Shown here piece after piece: positions 23,813 to 32,479 of a stretch of DNA of 41,871 nt. The stretch comes from a virus. The stretch is taken from positions 1-41,871 of IMG/VR virus record IMGVR_UViG_3300004770_000039; one strand, written 5' to 3'. The notes below the pieces were generated by a model. That model was not told the DNA's origin, did no database searches, and saw only the letters and a program-made list of their open reading frames with translations. Position 1 is the first letter of the stretch, and every line of letters begins with the position of its first letter. The position numbers and the translations under genes are program-made.

Positions 23813-24451
23813 ATGGGTATTGGGGCTGTATTAGGTGGAGTGGCTAGTGCTGTAGGCATTACCAGTGGTGTTAGTCAATTGGCTGGGGGAGGCTCTTCAG
23901 GAGCTGGTAACGTAGCTGGAGGAGCTTACTACGATCCTTTTGCTAACTATCGTACAGGCTATGCTAGTCTTTTAAATAATTTAATGGCTAATCCAGGAGC
24001 CGTAACATCACTTCCAGGATATCAATTTAATCTTCAACAAGGTCAAGAAGGTTTAAATAGACAGGCTGCTCAGACAGGACAACAAGCTTCTGGAGCTCAA
24101 CAAATAGCTTTACAAAACTATAATCAGAACTTTTCTAATTCTTATTTAAATACACAACTAAGTCAACTTTCACAATTGTCTGGTGCTTCTCAAAATCCAT
24201 TAAGTGTTGTAGGTCAAAATCAACTTAACGCCCAACAACAACAACAAAGCCTTTCTAATATTGTTGGTGGTCTAAATGGCCTTTCTAGTTCTAGTTTATT
24301 TACTAATAATTCTCCAAATTCTGGGTATGCTCCAGGATATGTAGGAGGGTATACACCTACTAACACTTCTGGTTCTGGCGGTAATAATCCATTTGGATAT
24401 ACAGGTACTGACCCTAATATGGGTGGTGGTACTATTGGACCTAGTTTCTAA
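23813..24451 (+). CDS. Ejection / internal virion protein (gp14- or P22 gp7-like)
   Basis: The 212-residue protein has a Gly/Ala-rich hydrophobic start ('GAVLGGVASAVGITSGVSQL'), 'YDPFANYRTGYASLLNNLMA' and 'PGYQFNLQQGQEGLNRQAAQ', then Gln/Ser/Asn-rich sequence. This matches the small ejected proteins that insert into the outer membrane ahead of DNA entry. It is followed by the two larger ejection proteins in standard order. Confidence 0.78.
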   Translation: MGIGAVLGGVASAVGITSGVSQLAGGGSSGAGNVAGGAYYDPFANYRTGYASLLNNLMANPGAVTSLPGYQFNLQQGQEGLNRQAAQTGQQASGAQQIALQNYNQNFSNSYLNTQLSQLSQLSGASQNPLSVVGQNQLNAQQQQQSLSNIVGGLNGLSSSSLFTNNSPNSGYAPGYVGGYTPTNTSGSGGNNPFGYTGTDPNMGGGTIGPSF

Positions 24452-24464
24452 TTAAGGATTAATA

Positions 24465-26084
24465 ATGGAATCATTACAAGACGTTTACAACCGTGGTACA
24501 ATAGATCAACAAACTATTAAAGATAATAAGATTGTTTTAGAAGGTAAACAAATTGCTTTAGATCAACTTAAACAATCTCTATCTGATAAGTCTTATGAAG
24601 ATGCTACTTTAAAGAGTGCTGCTCAAGAGGCTTTTAAAGATCAGCCTGATGTAATGGATACAGCTGCTACTTTACCTGATACTGGTAAAAAACCAGCACC
24701 TACTATGCCAGGAGTTAATGCTCCTAAAGATGGTCTACTTGGCCTTGGAGGTATGCAACAAGGTATTACTGGTGTAGAGCAACCAGCTGAACCTACAAAA
24801 ACTACTACAGTTCAAGCTCTTCAAACTAGTGCTAACAAAGTTGATCAATCTCAAAAGCTAGTTACTATGTATCAAAAGTCTATTGAAGCTGCCGCTAAAG
24901 CTGGTAAGAGTTCCATTGTAGCTGATCTATCTAAGAAGCTTAGTACTGAACAAGAGAATTATAATAAGAACCAAAAAGACCATTTAGAGAACACTCTTAA
25001 AACTTATGATATAGTAGGTCGTGTAGGAACTGGTTACCTTAACTCAGCTAAAACAGATGCTGACTGGGCTTTAGCTAAGATGGAATTAACTAAAGACGGT
25101 TTTGATATTAATGCTCTTAACAATGCTAATACTCCTGAACAACGTGAGTCTCTTGCTAAACAAGCTCAAGGCATGTCCGAGAAAAGTGGTGATGTTATCC
25201 GTGAACAGATTGCACAGCTTAATGCTAAACGTGTTGCAGATAAAGAAGCTGCTCTTCAAGCTTGGCGTGAAAAGAACTATCTCTATAAAGAGAAAAATGA
25301 CGCTGCTAATCGTGAGCTTAAAAAAGAAGAGTTTGCAATGACTAGGGGTGACAAGTTAGGTAAAGAACACTTTGATCAACTAAAAGATATTGTAGAGTCT
25401 CAACAAAAGACCGTTACTGAGATTGATGGTCAAATCAAACAACTTGAAACTCAGAAGTCTAACCTTGCTAGTCTTAAAGATATTATTAATACTAAGACAA
25501 ATAAAGCTTATACTCCTGAAGAAATGAAACAACAAAGTGATGTTCTTGATGCAGAGATTTCAGAACTACGAAATACTAAATCAGAAGCTTTAGATCATAT
25601 TGCAACAGGTCAAGCTTACATGAAAGAAGCTGGTTTGAAACCAACTGCTGCTCCTAAAGCTGATACTACACCTGCTAAAGAAACTACTGCAAAACCTACA
25701 GAAGCTACTCCTAAGTATGACTCTTTAGATACTAATCAAAAGGGTTGGGTAGATCGAGCTTTAGCAGCTAATCCTGGTATGTCTAAGGAAGATGTAATTG
25801 CTCAAGGAGTTCAACTTGGTAAGATTGGTTCTAAGGCTCCTGCTGCAACCACAACAAATACTGAGTCTGAGGCTGTTAAGTTTATTAACTCTCCAGCTGA
25901 TTTAGATCGTGCTATTAAACTTAAACTATTAAAACCTGAAGAAATTAAACAGGCTAAAGAAAAGCTTAAGCAGATAGCTGAACGTAATAAAGAAACTAAA
26001 GCATCTAAAGCAGATGAAGATCGTATTAGTAAACTTCAAGCTTTATCTATTAAGAGTGGTCCTCTTTCTCCATTCACTCTATAG
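24465..26084 (+). CDS. Ejection / internal virion protein, coiled coil (gp15-like position)
   Basis: The 539-residue protein is mostly helical, with long charged coiled coils ('REQIAQLNAKRVADKEAALQ', 'SQQKTVTEIDGQIKQLETQK') and Ala/Pro/Thr linkers around residues 70-120 and 385-430. No enzyme motif is visible. Its position between the small ejection protein and the transglycosylase-bearing giant suggests the periplasmic tube component made after adsorption. Confidence 0.72.
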   Translation: MESLQDVYNRGTIDQQTIKDNKIVLEGKQIALDQLKQSLSDKSYEDATLKSAAQEAFKDQPDVMDTAATLPDTGKKPAPTMPGVNAPKDGLLGLGGMQQGITGVEQPAEPTKTTTVQALQTSANKVDQSQKLVTMYQKSIEAAAKAGKSSIVADLSKKLSTEQENYNKNQKDHLENTLKTYDIVGRVGTGYLNSAKTDADWALAKMELTKDGFDINALNNANTPEQRESLAKQAQGMSEKSGDVIREQIAQLNAKRVADKEAALQAWREKNYLYKEKNDAANRELKKEEFAMTRGDKLGKEHFDQLKDIVESQQKTVTEIDGQIKQLETQKSNLASLKDIINTKTNKAYTPEEMKQQSDVLDAEISELRNTKSEALDHIATGQAYMKEAGLKPTAAPKADTTPAKETTAKPTEATPKYDSLDTNQKGWVDRALAANPGMSKEDVIAQGVQLGKIGSKAPAATTTNTESEAVKFINSPADLDRAIKLKLLKPEEIKQAKEKLKQIAERNKETKASKADEDRISKLQALSIKSGPLSPFTL

Positions 26085-26099
26085 TTACAGGAGAGCCTA

Positions 26100-29000
26100 A
26101 TGGCTTTTGTAGATCCAGATTCGTACAGTAATGTACAGCTAGACCCTGACTTTCAAAACAAAATACTACCTATTGAAGGTGGAATAGATAAGTCAGGTAA
26201 GTTCCTTACATCTAAAGCAGGTGCAATTGGTCCTGCTCAAGTAATGCCTAGCACTGCTAAAGAGGCTGCTGAGGCTGCTAATCTTCCTTATAGCGAACAT
26301 CTTTATAAAACAGATAAAGATTATAACGCTGCTCTAGGTAATGCTTACTATAAAAAACTTGTCAATGTATTTAAAGGTGATACTGAAAAGGCAGCTGCTG
26401 CTTATAATGCTGGTCCTGGAGCTGTTAAAAGTATTCTTGAGAAGCATGGTGAAAACTGGCGTGAGCATCTTCCTGAAGAGACTAAAGGTTATGTTCAAAA
26501 GTTTGTTGCTAAGTCTAAACCTAGCACTGGCTTTGTAGATCCAGATGCTCCTACTAAGTCTAAAGGCTTTGTAGATCCAGATGCTGCAACTACTACAAGT
26601 AAACCTGAAGCAACCTTTAGAGATGTATCTGCTCCTGAAGCCTTTGCTGAACATACAATAGCTGGTATCCCAGTATCTGCTGGTGCTTATGCAGGTATGA
26701 CTGGTGGTGCTGTGCTTGGTGAAGAAGTTGGTTTGTATTTGGCCCCTGTTACTGGTGGTATCTCTACAGTAGCTGGCCCTATTATTGGTGGAGCTATTGG
26801 TATGTTTGGTGCTGGTTATGGTGCTGACAAACTAATGAGAGCTGTACAACCTAAGGCAGTCAATGACCTTCTTGATCAAGGTACTAAACAACATCCTCTT
26901 GCAGCTTTTGCTGGTGATATAGCTTCTTATGCTCCTGTGAGTGGTGTAGGTATTCCTAAGACTATTGTAACTGAATCTGGTAAAACAATCAGTGCAGCTA
27001 GACAAATAGCATTACTTACAACAGGTGGTGCTGGTCTTGAAACTGGTCGTGAATTAGCTACAGGTGAAACTATTGATCCTGCTAAGATTGCTATTAATGC
27101 TCTTGCTACGCCTTTGATGGCAGGTGAACCTACTAGACTGGGTAAAGCTGTTACCTTTGAAGGTATACGTAAAACAGAGTCTAAAGAGATGCTTTCTGAT
27201 CTTCAAGACAAATTACATGGTACTACCTATGAAGAGAAGCTTAACAACCATATAGCTGAACAACAAAAGATGGAAACCTTTGAAGACTACAAACATAAAG
27301 AGTCTATTCAAGGTAGCCTATTTGAAGATCCATCTCTTAAAAAGACTGATGCTCAGCTTAAAGAAGAGTACGATAATCGTATTAGAACTAGAGCTGAAGA
27401 AGCTTTCTTATCTGAACATCCAGAAGTAGATCGTCCTAATGTTAACTTAGCTAAAGCTCCTACTAATGATGCAGAAGCTCGTGACTTCTTTTTTAACTTC
27501 GCAGGTGCTAAGACTCAAGATAATATCATAGCTAATCATATATTACGTTTAGCTCGTAAAGCTGGATTAAGTTCTGAGTCTCGTGAAAAGTTTAGATACT
27601 ACTCTGAGGGTGCTAATGTAGATACTCCTAGACTTCGATTTGAGATTGAAGATCATACAATTGATATTAGACAAATTAAAGATAGTATCAGTAAAGAATA
27701 TACTGAAAGAGACTTTTCAAAAGGTTCTAGTAATAGGCTTAAGTATGATCAACTTCTTAAGAAAGAAAACAAAACAGCTGAAGAGCAAGCTTTTGTTGAT
27801 GATCATAAAGCTTTCCTTAAAAGTGTAGCTGAACGTTATGAAAAAGTAACTGATCTTGAGGGCAAAATTAAAGCTAAAGAAGAGGAGATGAAACAGCGTA
27901 CTCAGCTTTCTTCTGAAGAACAAAAGATATGGGATGACTACTATAAACAGTCTTTAACTACTCTTAAACAAAACCTTAAGTATCTAATGGACAAAGGGTT
28001 AATTGCTAAAACAGGTTTAGAGTCTGATTTCTTTCCTCGTATGCTTAATCCTTTAGATAGGCAAACTCTTGAACGGTTACGTAAAGAAGGTCTTATTGAT
28101 GAAGAGCCTAGTTTATGGGGCTCTATTAAAGAGAAGCTAGGTGGTCGTGACTTTGGTGCTCAAGATGTACAGATGCCTAAAAGTGCTGCACAAGAGCGTG
28201 CTTTATTTACTTTAGAGTCTCCTAATGGTCGTCGTGAAGTTATTCATGTAACTAAGAATAATAAAATTATTGTATGGAGTGAAGGTAGAGGTAGAGTCTT
28301 AGCAGATGATGCTAGAAGTTTAACTGACTCTGGTACTATTAAATCAGGAGATAAGATTTTAGGTGGTACTGTTAAAGAAGGGTCTATTGAAGAGATTGAA
28401 CAACACTCTCCTTATAGATACAATAAAGATTCTTTAGCTGTCCTTCTTAATAAGCTTAATGAGTCGCGTGAAATGGTACGTGCTCATGCTATGATTGAAG
28501 ACCTTAAGAACACTGATTACTTTAAGAATAGTTCTCACAAGATTGAATCTGGTGTTGAAATGCCAGAGGGTTATGTACGTCCTAAATACTTAGATAGGTT
28601 ACCTGCTTTAGAAGGTTATGCTTTTCCTGCTCGTACTGCTTGGTTAATTGAAGACTTTGCACGTGTTCGTAATCCTAACCTAATGACTGAGATGTCTGGT
28701 ATGATTGTTAAGAACATGATGCTTAACCCTTTACCTCACATCTTTAACGAAGCAATGCACTTATACAATGCTCGTGGTCTAACTGGTTGGGTAACTCCTG
28801 CAGGTATTAAACGTTTTGCTACAGGTGTTCCAGAGGCTTTACGAAGTGTTCTTACTCAAGATCCGTTTTATCAAGATACTCTTAAGTATAATGGAACCTT
28901 ATTAGCTCCAAGTACTAGAGCTAGTGCCCTTGAAGAAGCTATTGGTAGAAAGACTCTTAATGAGTTTGCACAAGGTGGTGGTCTTAAAGAGTTAGCTCGT

Positions 29001-29885
29001 TATTTTGGTAGATCAGCTCTTGATATGTATGATGGTATTTCAAAAGCTTCTAATAAAGCTATGTGGATTGCTCGTGATACTATGTATATGCAATATGTTA
29101 AAGAGCTTATGAATACCAAAGGTCTTTCTCATGAAGAAGCCATTAAACATGCTGAACGTCATATGCCTAACTATCGTATACCTGAGACTGTTGGTGATAG
29201 TGTTCTAGGTGCTAAGATGGGTCGTGTATTAAGTGAGACTTTACAAAACCCTAATGTATCAGTCTTTAGTCGTTATCATTATGGTATGCTTAAATCTATT
29301 ATGGAAACTATGAAAGACGTAGGAGCTATCCGTAAAGGTGCTGAAGGTATGCAGGAGTTTAAAGAAGGTGTAGACACTCTTGCTGCTACTGTATTAGCGT
29401 TGTCAGCCTTGTACCCATTAATGGATATGCTAGCTCAACAGCTAACAGGGGATCCTAATGCTAAACAACGTAGAGCTGGTCCTTACCATTTAGCTCATGC
29501 TATCTCAGAAGTAGCAGATGGTTCTAAAGATCCACAGGCTGTTCTTAGTGCTGTGTTTACTTTTAATCCTGCACTACTTGGACTTGTACAACTAGGCTTA
29601 GATCGTAATCTTTATAACGGTCAACACATCTACAATCCTATGAGTAGTCCTGACGTTATTGCTATGGATGTAGGTAAGTATGCTGCAGGTCAAATGCCTA
29701 TGGGTAATCAGTTTATGAAAGCAGAAAACGACCAAGGAGATTCAGGCTGGGCTTCACTATTAGCTAGACAAGCTGATATTGAATCTAAAGGATCTCTTAA
29801 AGATACTAAACAAAAGAAGATGATTAACAAGCTTGAAAAAGAAGCTATGAAGTATGATATTAAACGACGTGAAGGACTCAAATGA
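26100..29885 (+). CDS. Large ejection protein with N-terminal lytic transglycosylase (gp16-like)
   Basis: The 1261-residue protein is the largest in the window. Residues about 20-140 form an SLT domain: 'KILPIEGG' with catalytic Glu26, 'AGAIGPAQVMPSTA' and 'AAAAYNAGPGAVK'. It would thin peptidoglycan during DNA entry. Next come two close 'GFVDPDA' repeats that echo the N-terminal 'MAFVDPD', a Gly-rich membrane-prone part ('GAIGMFGAGYGADKLMRAVQ'), and a long helical body. It ends one overlap (ATGA) before the PurD-like gene. Confidence 0.85.
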   Translation: MAFVDPDSYSNVQLDPDFQNKILPIEGGIDKSGKFLTSKAGAIGPAQVMPSTAKEAAEAANLPYSEHLYKTDKDYNAALGNAYYKKLVNVFKGDTEKAAAAYNAGPGAVKSILEKHGENWREHLPEETKGYVQKFVAKSKPSTGFVDPDAPTKSKGFVDPDAATTTSKPEATFRDVSAPEAFAEHTIAGIPVSAGAYAGMTGGAVLGEEVGLYLAPVTGGISTVAGPIIGGAIGMFGAGYGADKLMRAVQPKAVNDLLDQGTKQHPLAAFAGDIASYAPVSGVGIPKTIVTESGKTISAARQIALLTTGGAGLETGRELATGETIDPAKIAINALATPLMAGEPTRLGKAVTFEGIRKTESKEMLSDLQDKLHGTTYEEKLNNHIAEQQKMETFEDYKHKESIQGSLFEDPSLKKTDAQLKEEYDNRIRTRAEEAFLSEHPEVDRPNVNLAKAPTNDAEARDFFFNFAGAKTQDNIIANHILRLARKAGLSSESREKFRYYSEGANVDTPRLRFEIEDHTIDIRQIKDSISKEYTERDFSKGSSNRLKYDQLLKKENKTAEEQAFVDDHKAFLKSVAERYEKVTDLEGKIKAKEEEMKQRTQLSSEEQKIWDDYYKQSLTTLKQNLKYLMDKGLIAKTGLESDFFPRMLNPLDRQTLERLRKEGLIDEEPSLWGSIKEKLGGRDFGAQDVQMPKSAAQERALFTLESPNGRREVIHVTKNNKIIVWSEGRGRVLADDARSLTDSGTIKSGDKILGGTVKEGSIEEIEQHSPYRYNKDSLAVLLNKLNESREMVRAHAMIEDLKNTDYFKNSSHKIESGVEMPEGYVRPKYLDRLPALEGYAFPARTAWLIEDFARVRNPNLMTEMSGMIVKNMMLNPLPHIFNEAMHLYNARGLTGWVTPAGIKRFATGVPEALRSVLTQDPFYQDTLKYNGTLLAPSTRASALEEAIGRKTLNEFAQGGGLKELARYFGRSALDMYDGISKASNKAMWIARDTMYMQYVKELMNTKGLSHEEAIKHAERHMPNYRIPETVGDSVLGAKMGRVLSETLQNPNVSVFSRYHYGMLKSIMETMKDVGAIRKGAEGMQEFKEGVDTLAATVLALSALYPLMDMLAQQLTGDPNAKQRRAGPYHLAHAISEVADGSKDPQAVLSAVFTFNPALLGLVQLGLDRNLYNGQHIYNPMSSPDVIAMDVGKYAAGQMPMGNQFMKAENDQGDSGWASLLARQADIESKGSLKDTKQKKMINKLEKEAMKYDIKRREGLK

Positions 29886-31201
29886 AAGTACTCTTATTAG
29901 ATCCAGCTGGAGCATTTACTGACTTTGCTATCCGTCTTATGGATGCTGGTCATGAAGTAAAGCAATGGCAGAAGAAACACCTAGATGGTTCACAGTCTAA
30001 AATTGGTAATGGTATAGTTCCAAAGGTACTTAATTGGCAAGCCTTTATGAAATGGGCTGATATCATTGTTCTATCTGATAACGCATATCAAATGCAGTTC
30101 CTTGAGAAGTATCACAACCAAGGTTACCCTATTGTGGGTGCCTGTTTAGACTCTTCTTACTTGGAGTTACGACGTGGGCAAGGTCAGGATGTTTTAGAAG
30201 CAGCTGGTCTTGATGTAATTCCAGGTAAGGAATTTAATAACTATGCTGATGCTATTGCTTATGTTAAAGCTAATCCTAAACGTTATGTATCTAAACCAAG
30301 TGGTGATGCAGACAAAGCCCTAAGCTACGTATCTAAGTCTCCTGCAGATATGCTTTACATGCTTGAACGCTGGAAGAGTAAAGGCAAAAACAAGATGCCT
30401 TTTATCATGCAAGAGTTTGTTCCTGGCATTGAAGTAGCTGTTGGTGGTTGGATGGGTAAGCACGGCTTTTGTAAATTAAAGTGTGAGAACTTTGAATTCA
30501 AGAAACTAATGCCATCTAACTTTGGTGTTAACACAGGTGAAATGGGTACTGTTCTTAAGTATACAGAAGACTCTAAACTCTTTGATGACACTCTAGGTAA
30601 ACTAGAAGGTTACTTAAAGATGATTGGCTATGTAGGTTATGTAGACTTAGCTTTTATCATTGATGATAAGGGCTCTCCTCGCCCATTAGAATGGACTACT
30701 CGTCCAGGTTGGCCTTTGTTTAATATTCAAGCAGCTTTACATAAAGGTGATCCTATTCAATGGATGTGTGATCTACTAGAAGGTAAAGACACTCTTAAAG
30801 CCTCAGACAAGACTGCTGTAGGTCATGTAGTAGCTATTCCAGACTTTCCATTTACTAGGTCTACAGGACGAGATCCAAGTGGTTTTCCTATTTATGGTCT
30901 AGATAAATGTAAGAAAGATTCTATTCATTTATGTGAAGTAATGGCAGGGAAAGGACCCGTTTACAAAGATGGTAAGTTTAGTGAAGAACCTATGCTTGTT
31001 ACCGCTGGTGATTACGTTCTTGTTACTAGTGCAACCGCAGGTACTATTAAGGAAGCTGCAGAGAAGTCCATGGAAGTTGTCAAGAAAGTAGAAATCCCTA
31101 GTGCTATGATTGTACGTGATGACATTGGTGAACGTTTAGAAAAAGAACTTCCTATTCTAAATAGCTATGGTTATTGTACTAACTTTGACTACGGAGATTA
31201 A
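29882..31201 (+). CDS. PurD-like ATP-grasp enzyme
   Basis: The 439-residue protein resembles phosphoribosylamine-glycine ligase. An N-terminal Rossmann-like part 'MKVLLLDPAGAFTDFAIRLM' is followed by an ATP-grasp core with 'KRYVSKPSGDADKALSYVSK' and 'FIMQEFVPGIEVAVGGW', a metal-site region 'YVGYVDLAFIIDD' and 'PLEWTTRPGWPLFNIQ', and a PurD-like C-terminal part with 'AGDYVLVTSATAGTIKEAAE'. The canonical GARS substrate residues cannot be confirmed by eye. It overlaps the ejection protein gene by 4 nt, so it is made late with virion proteins, which is odd for a purine enzyme. It may modify a virion or host component. Confidence 0.8.
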   Translation: MKVLLLDPAGAFTDFAIRLMDAGHEVKQWQKKHLDGSQSKIGNGIVPKVLNWQAFMKWADIIVLSDNAYQMQFLEKYHNQGYPIVGACLDSSYLELRRGQGQDVLEAAGLDVIPGKEFNNYADAIAYVKANPKRYVSKPSGDADKALSYVSKSPADMLYMLERWKSKGKNKMPFIMQEFVPGIEVAVGGWMGKHGFCKLKCENFEFKKLMPSNFGVNTGEMGTVLKYTEDSKLFDDTLGKLEGYLKMIGYVGYVDLAFIIDDKGSPRPLEWTTRPGWPLFNIQAALHKGDPIQWMCDLLEGKDTLKASDKTAVGHVVAIPDFPFTRSTGRDPSGFPIYGLDKCKKDSIHLCEVMAGKGPVYKDGKFSEEPMLVTAGDYVLVTSATAGTIKEAAEKSMEVVKKVEIPSAMIVRDDIGERLEKELPILNSYGYCTNFDYGD

Positions 31202-31203
31202 TA

Positions 31204-31593
31204 ATGGGGTTACCTTTACCACCACCTCCTAATAACCCTGTCTCTAATAGCTTTGAATGGAGAGAGTGGTTCTTTAAACTATGGACAAAAACTACAGCTG
31301 CCTCTGGAATTAGTTTTACTTCTTTAGACTTTTCAGATAGTAATATTGATTCTATTGTAACAAGAGACCATAACACCCTTACTAATATTCAAGGTGGGGA
31401 TAGTCTTAATAGATATCATCTTACTCAATCTCAATATAATCAAGTAGCAACGCTTCCTACCTTTGGTACTATTGTAACTCAAAACTTAGGATTATCAGCT
31501 ACTATTACTACAGCTAAATTAACTACTAGTGGTACTAATGGTAGTATGACTTTTGTTAATGGCATTCTTACTGCTCAAACACAGGCTACTTAA
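31204..31593 (+). CDS. Small virion protein, tail or fibre-associated
   Basis: The 129-residue protein has a Pro-rich start (MGLPLPPPPNNPVSNSFEWR), a 'RDHNTLTNIQGGDSLNRYHL' motif widely seen in phage tail and fibre-associated proteins, and a repetitive Thr-rich end. A structural role is likely. It runs directly into the lysozyme gene (TAATG). Confidence 0.65.
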   Translation: MGLPLPPPPNNPVSNSFEWREWFFKLWTKTTAASGISFTSLDFSDSNIDSIVTRDHNTLTNIQGGDSLNRYHLTQSQYNQVATLPTFGTIVTQNLGLSATITTAKLTTSGTNGSMTFVNGILTAQTQAT

Positions 31594-32033
31594 TGAATAT
31601 ATCAAACAATGGAATCGAACTCATCAAAAAGTTTGAGGGATTTAGTGCTGTCCCTTATAAAGATGTTGCTGGTTATCCTACAATCGGTTTTGGGCACAAG
31701 ATCGTAGCAGGAGAAGTATTTGGCTCTATAGGTTCTATGGAAGCTACTTCTCTTCTTATGAAAGATGTTCAATGGGCTGTTACTATAATTAACACTGCAG
31801 TGCATGTAATGTTAAATCAGAACCAATTTGATGCTCTGTGTTCTTTTACTTATAATGTAGGGGCTCATGCTTTTGCTACATCAACTTTACTTAAACTTCT
31901 TAATGAAGAAAAGTATGGTGAAGCTGCTAATGAGTTCTTAAAATGGGCAAATGCAGGTGGAATTCGTAGTGAAGCTTTGTATAGACGTCGTAGAGATGAA
32001 CGAGAGTTCTTTTTGACAGGTAAAACACTCTAA
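31593..32033 (+). CDS. Endolysin, T4-type lysozyme (GH24)
   Basis: The 146-residue muramidase has the catalytic triad spacing of T4 lysozyme: Glu15 in 'KKFEGFSAVPYKD', Asp24, and Thr30 in 'GYPTIGFGHK'. Further family marks are 'NQFDALCSFTYNVGAHAF' and 'SEALYRRRRDEREFFLTG'. There is no signal peptide or SAR helix, so it needs a holin to reach the cell wall. It is the last gene of the rightward block. Confidence 0.93.
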   Translation: MNISNNGIELIKKFEGFSAVPYKDVAGYPTIGFGHKIVAGEVFGSIGSMEATSLLMKDVQWAVTIINTAVHVMLNQNQFDALCSFTYNVGAHAFATSTLLKLLNEEKYGEAANEFLKWANAGGIRSEALYRRRRDEREFFLTGKTL

Positions 32034-32092
32034 AATAGGGTCAATGCCTTTAGAACGCACACAATCGCTCTATAACACATTTTAGATAAAAT

Positions 32093-32118
32093 AAAGGGCC
32101 CAATTAAGGGCCCCTTTT
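32093..32118. terminator. Bidirectional terminator between convergent blocks
   Basis: GGGCCC (32096-32101) pairs with GGGCCC (32108-32113), flanked by AAA and TTTT. It has a T-rich tail on both strands. It ends the rightward virion transcript and the leftward transcript that meets it. Confidence 0.8.
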
Positions 32119-32132
32119 GTTTGTAAGTTATA

Positions 32133-32155
32133 GCCTCATTGCAGAGGCCATTTTT
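32133..32155 (+). terminator. Second terminator hairpin
   Basis: GCCTC/GAGGC (32133-32137 with 32144-32148) followed by CATTTTT. It backs up the terminator just before it for rightward transcripts. Confidence 0.55.
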
Positions 32156-32156
32156 C

Positions 32157-32327
32157 TTATACTGATGCTAAAGTTACCTTAGCTGGTGCTAAGAATGCTA
32201 AAACGTCATCAAAGCTGATAAAAACTTGTACTGTTTGTTCAGGACGTGGGTCACCAAAGATAACTTTAGTTGTTGACACAATATAACCGTTATCTGCTTT
32301 GTTAATTTGAACTTGATTGAAATCCAT
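32157..32327 (-). CDS. Small hypothetical protein
   Basis: A 56-residue frame: 'MDFNQVQINKADNGYIVST' and 'TVQVFISFDDVLAFLAPAK'. The alternating strands followed by a helix look like a small alpha-beta domain. It has a good AAGGAG site and lies two bases from the terminator hairpin, so it is the last gene of the leftward block. No function is known. Confidence 0.65.
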   Translation of the reverse strand: MDFNQVQINKADNGYIVSTTKVIFGDPRPEQTVQVFISFDDVLAFLAPAKVTLASV

Positions 32328-32338
32328 ACTTATCTCCT

Positions 32339-32479
32339 TTAGAAACTAAATGTAAAACGAACAATAAATAAATCTAATACTACAAATGTAATGTCTTCTT
32401 CCCAACCTTCAAGATCATTACTACTTACAATTTCAAAGCCTAACATAAAGCCACTGATAAAATTAAGAGCAATGTGCAT
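32339..32479 (-). CDS. Very small hypothetical protein
   Basis: A 46-residue frame whose ATG overlaps the reductase stop (TAATG). It is partly hydrophobic ('IALNFISGFMLGFEIVS', 'VVLDLFIVRFTFSF') and may be membrane-associated. Coupling to the reductase supports translation; the function is unknown. Confidence 0.5.
   Translation of the reverse strand: MHIALNFISGFMLGFEIVSSNDLEGWEEDITFVVLDLFIVRFTFSF

Noticed and set aside
26334-26654. Antisense frame opposite the transglycosylase region.
   Set aside because: Low-complexity Ser/Phe/Arg translation mirrors the sense codons; no start signal.
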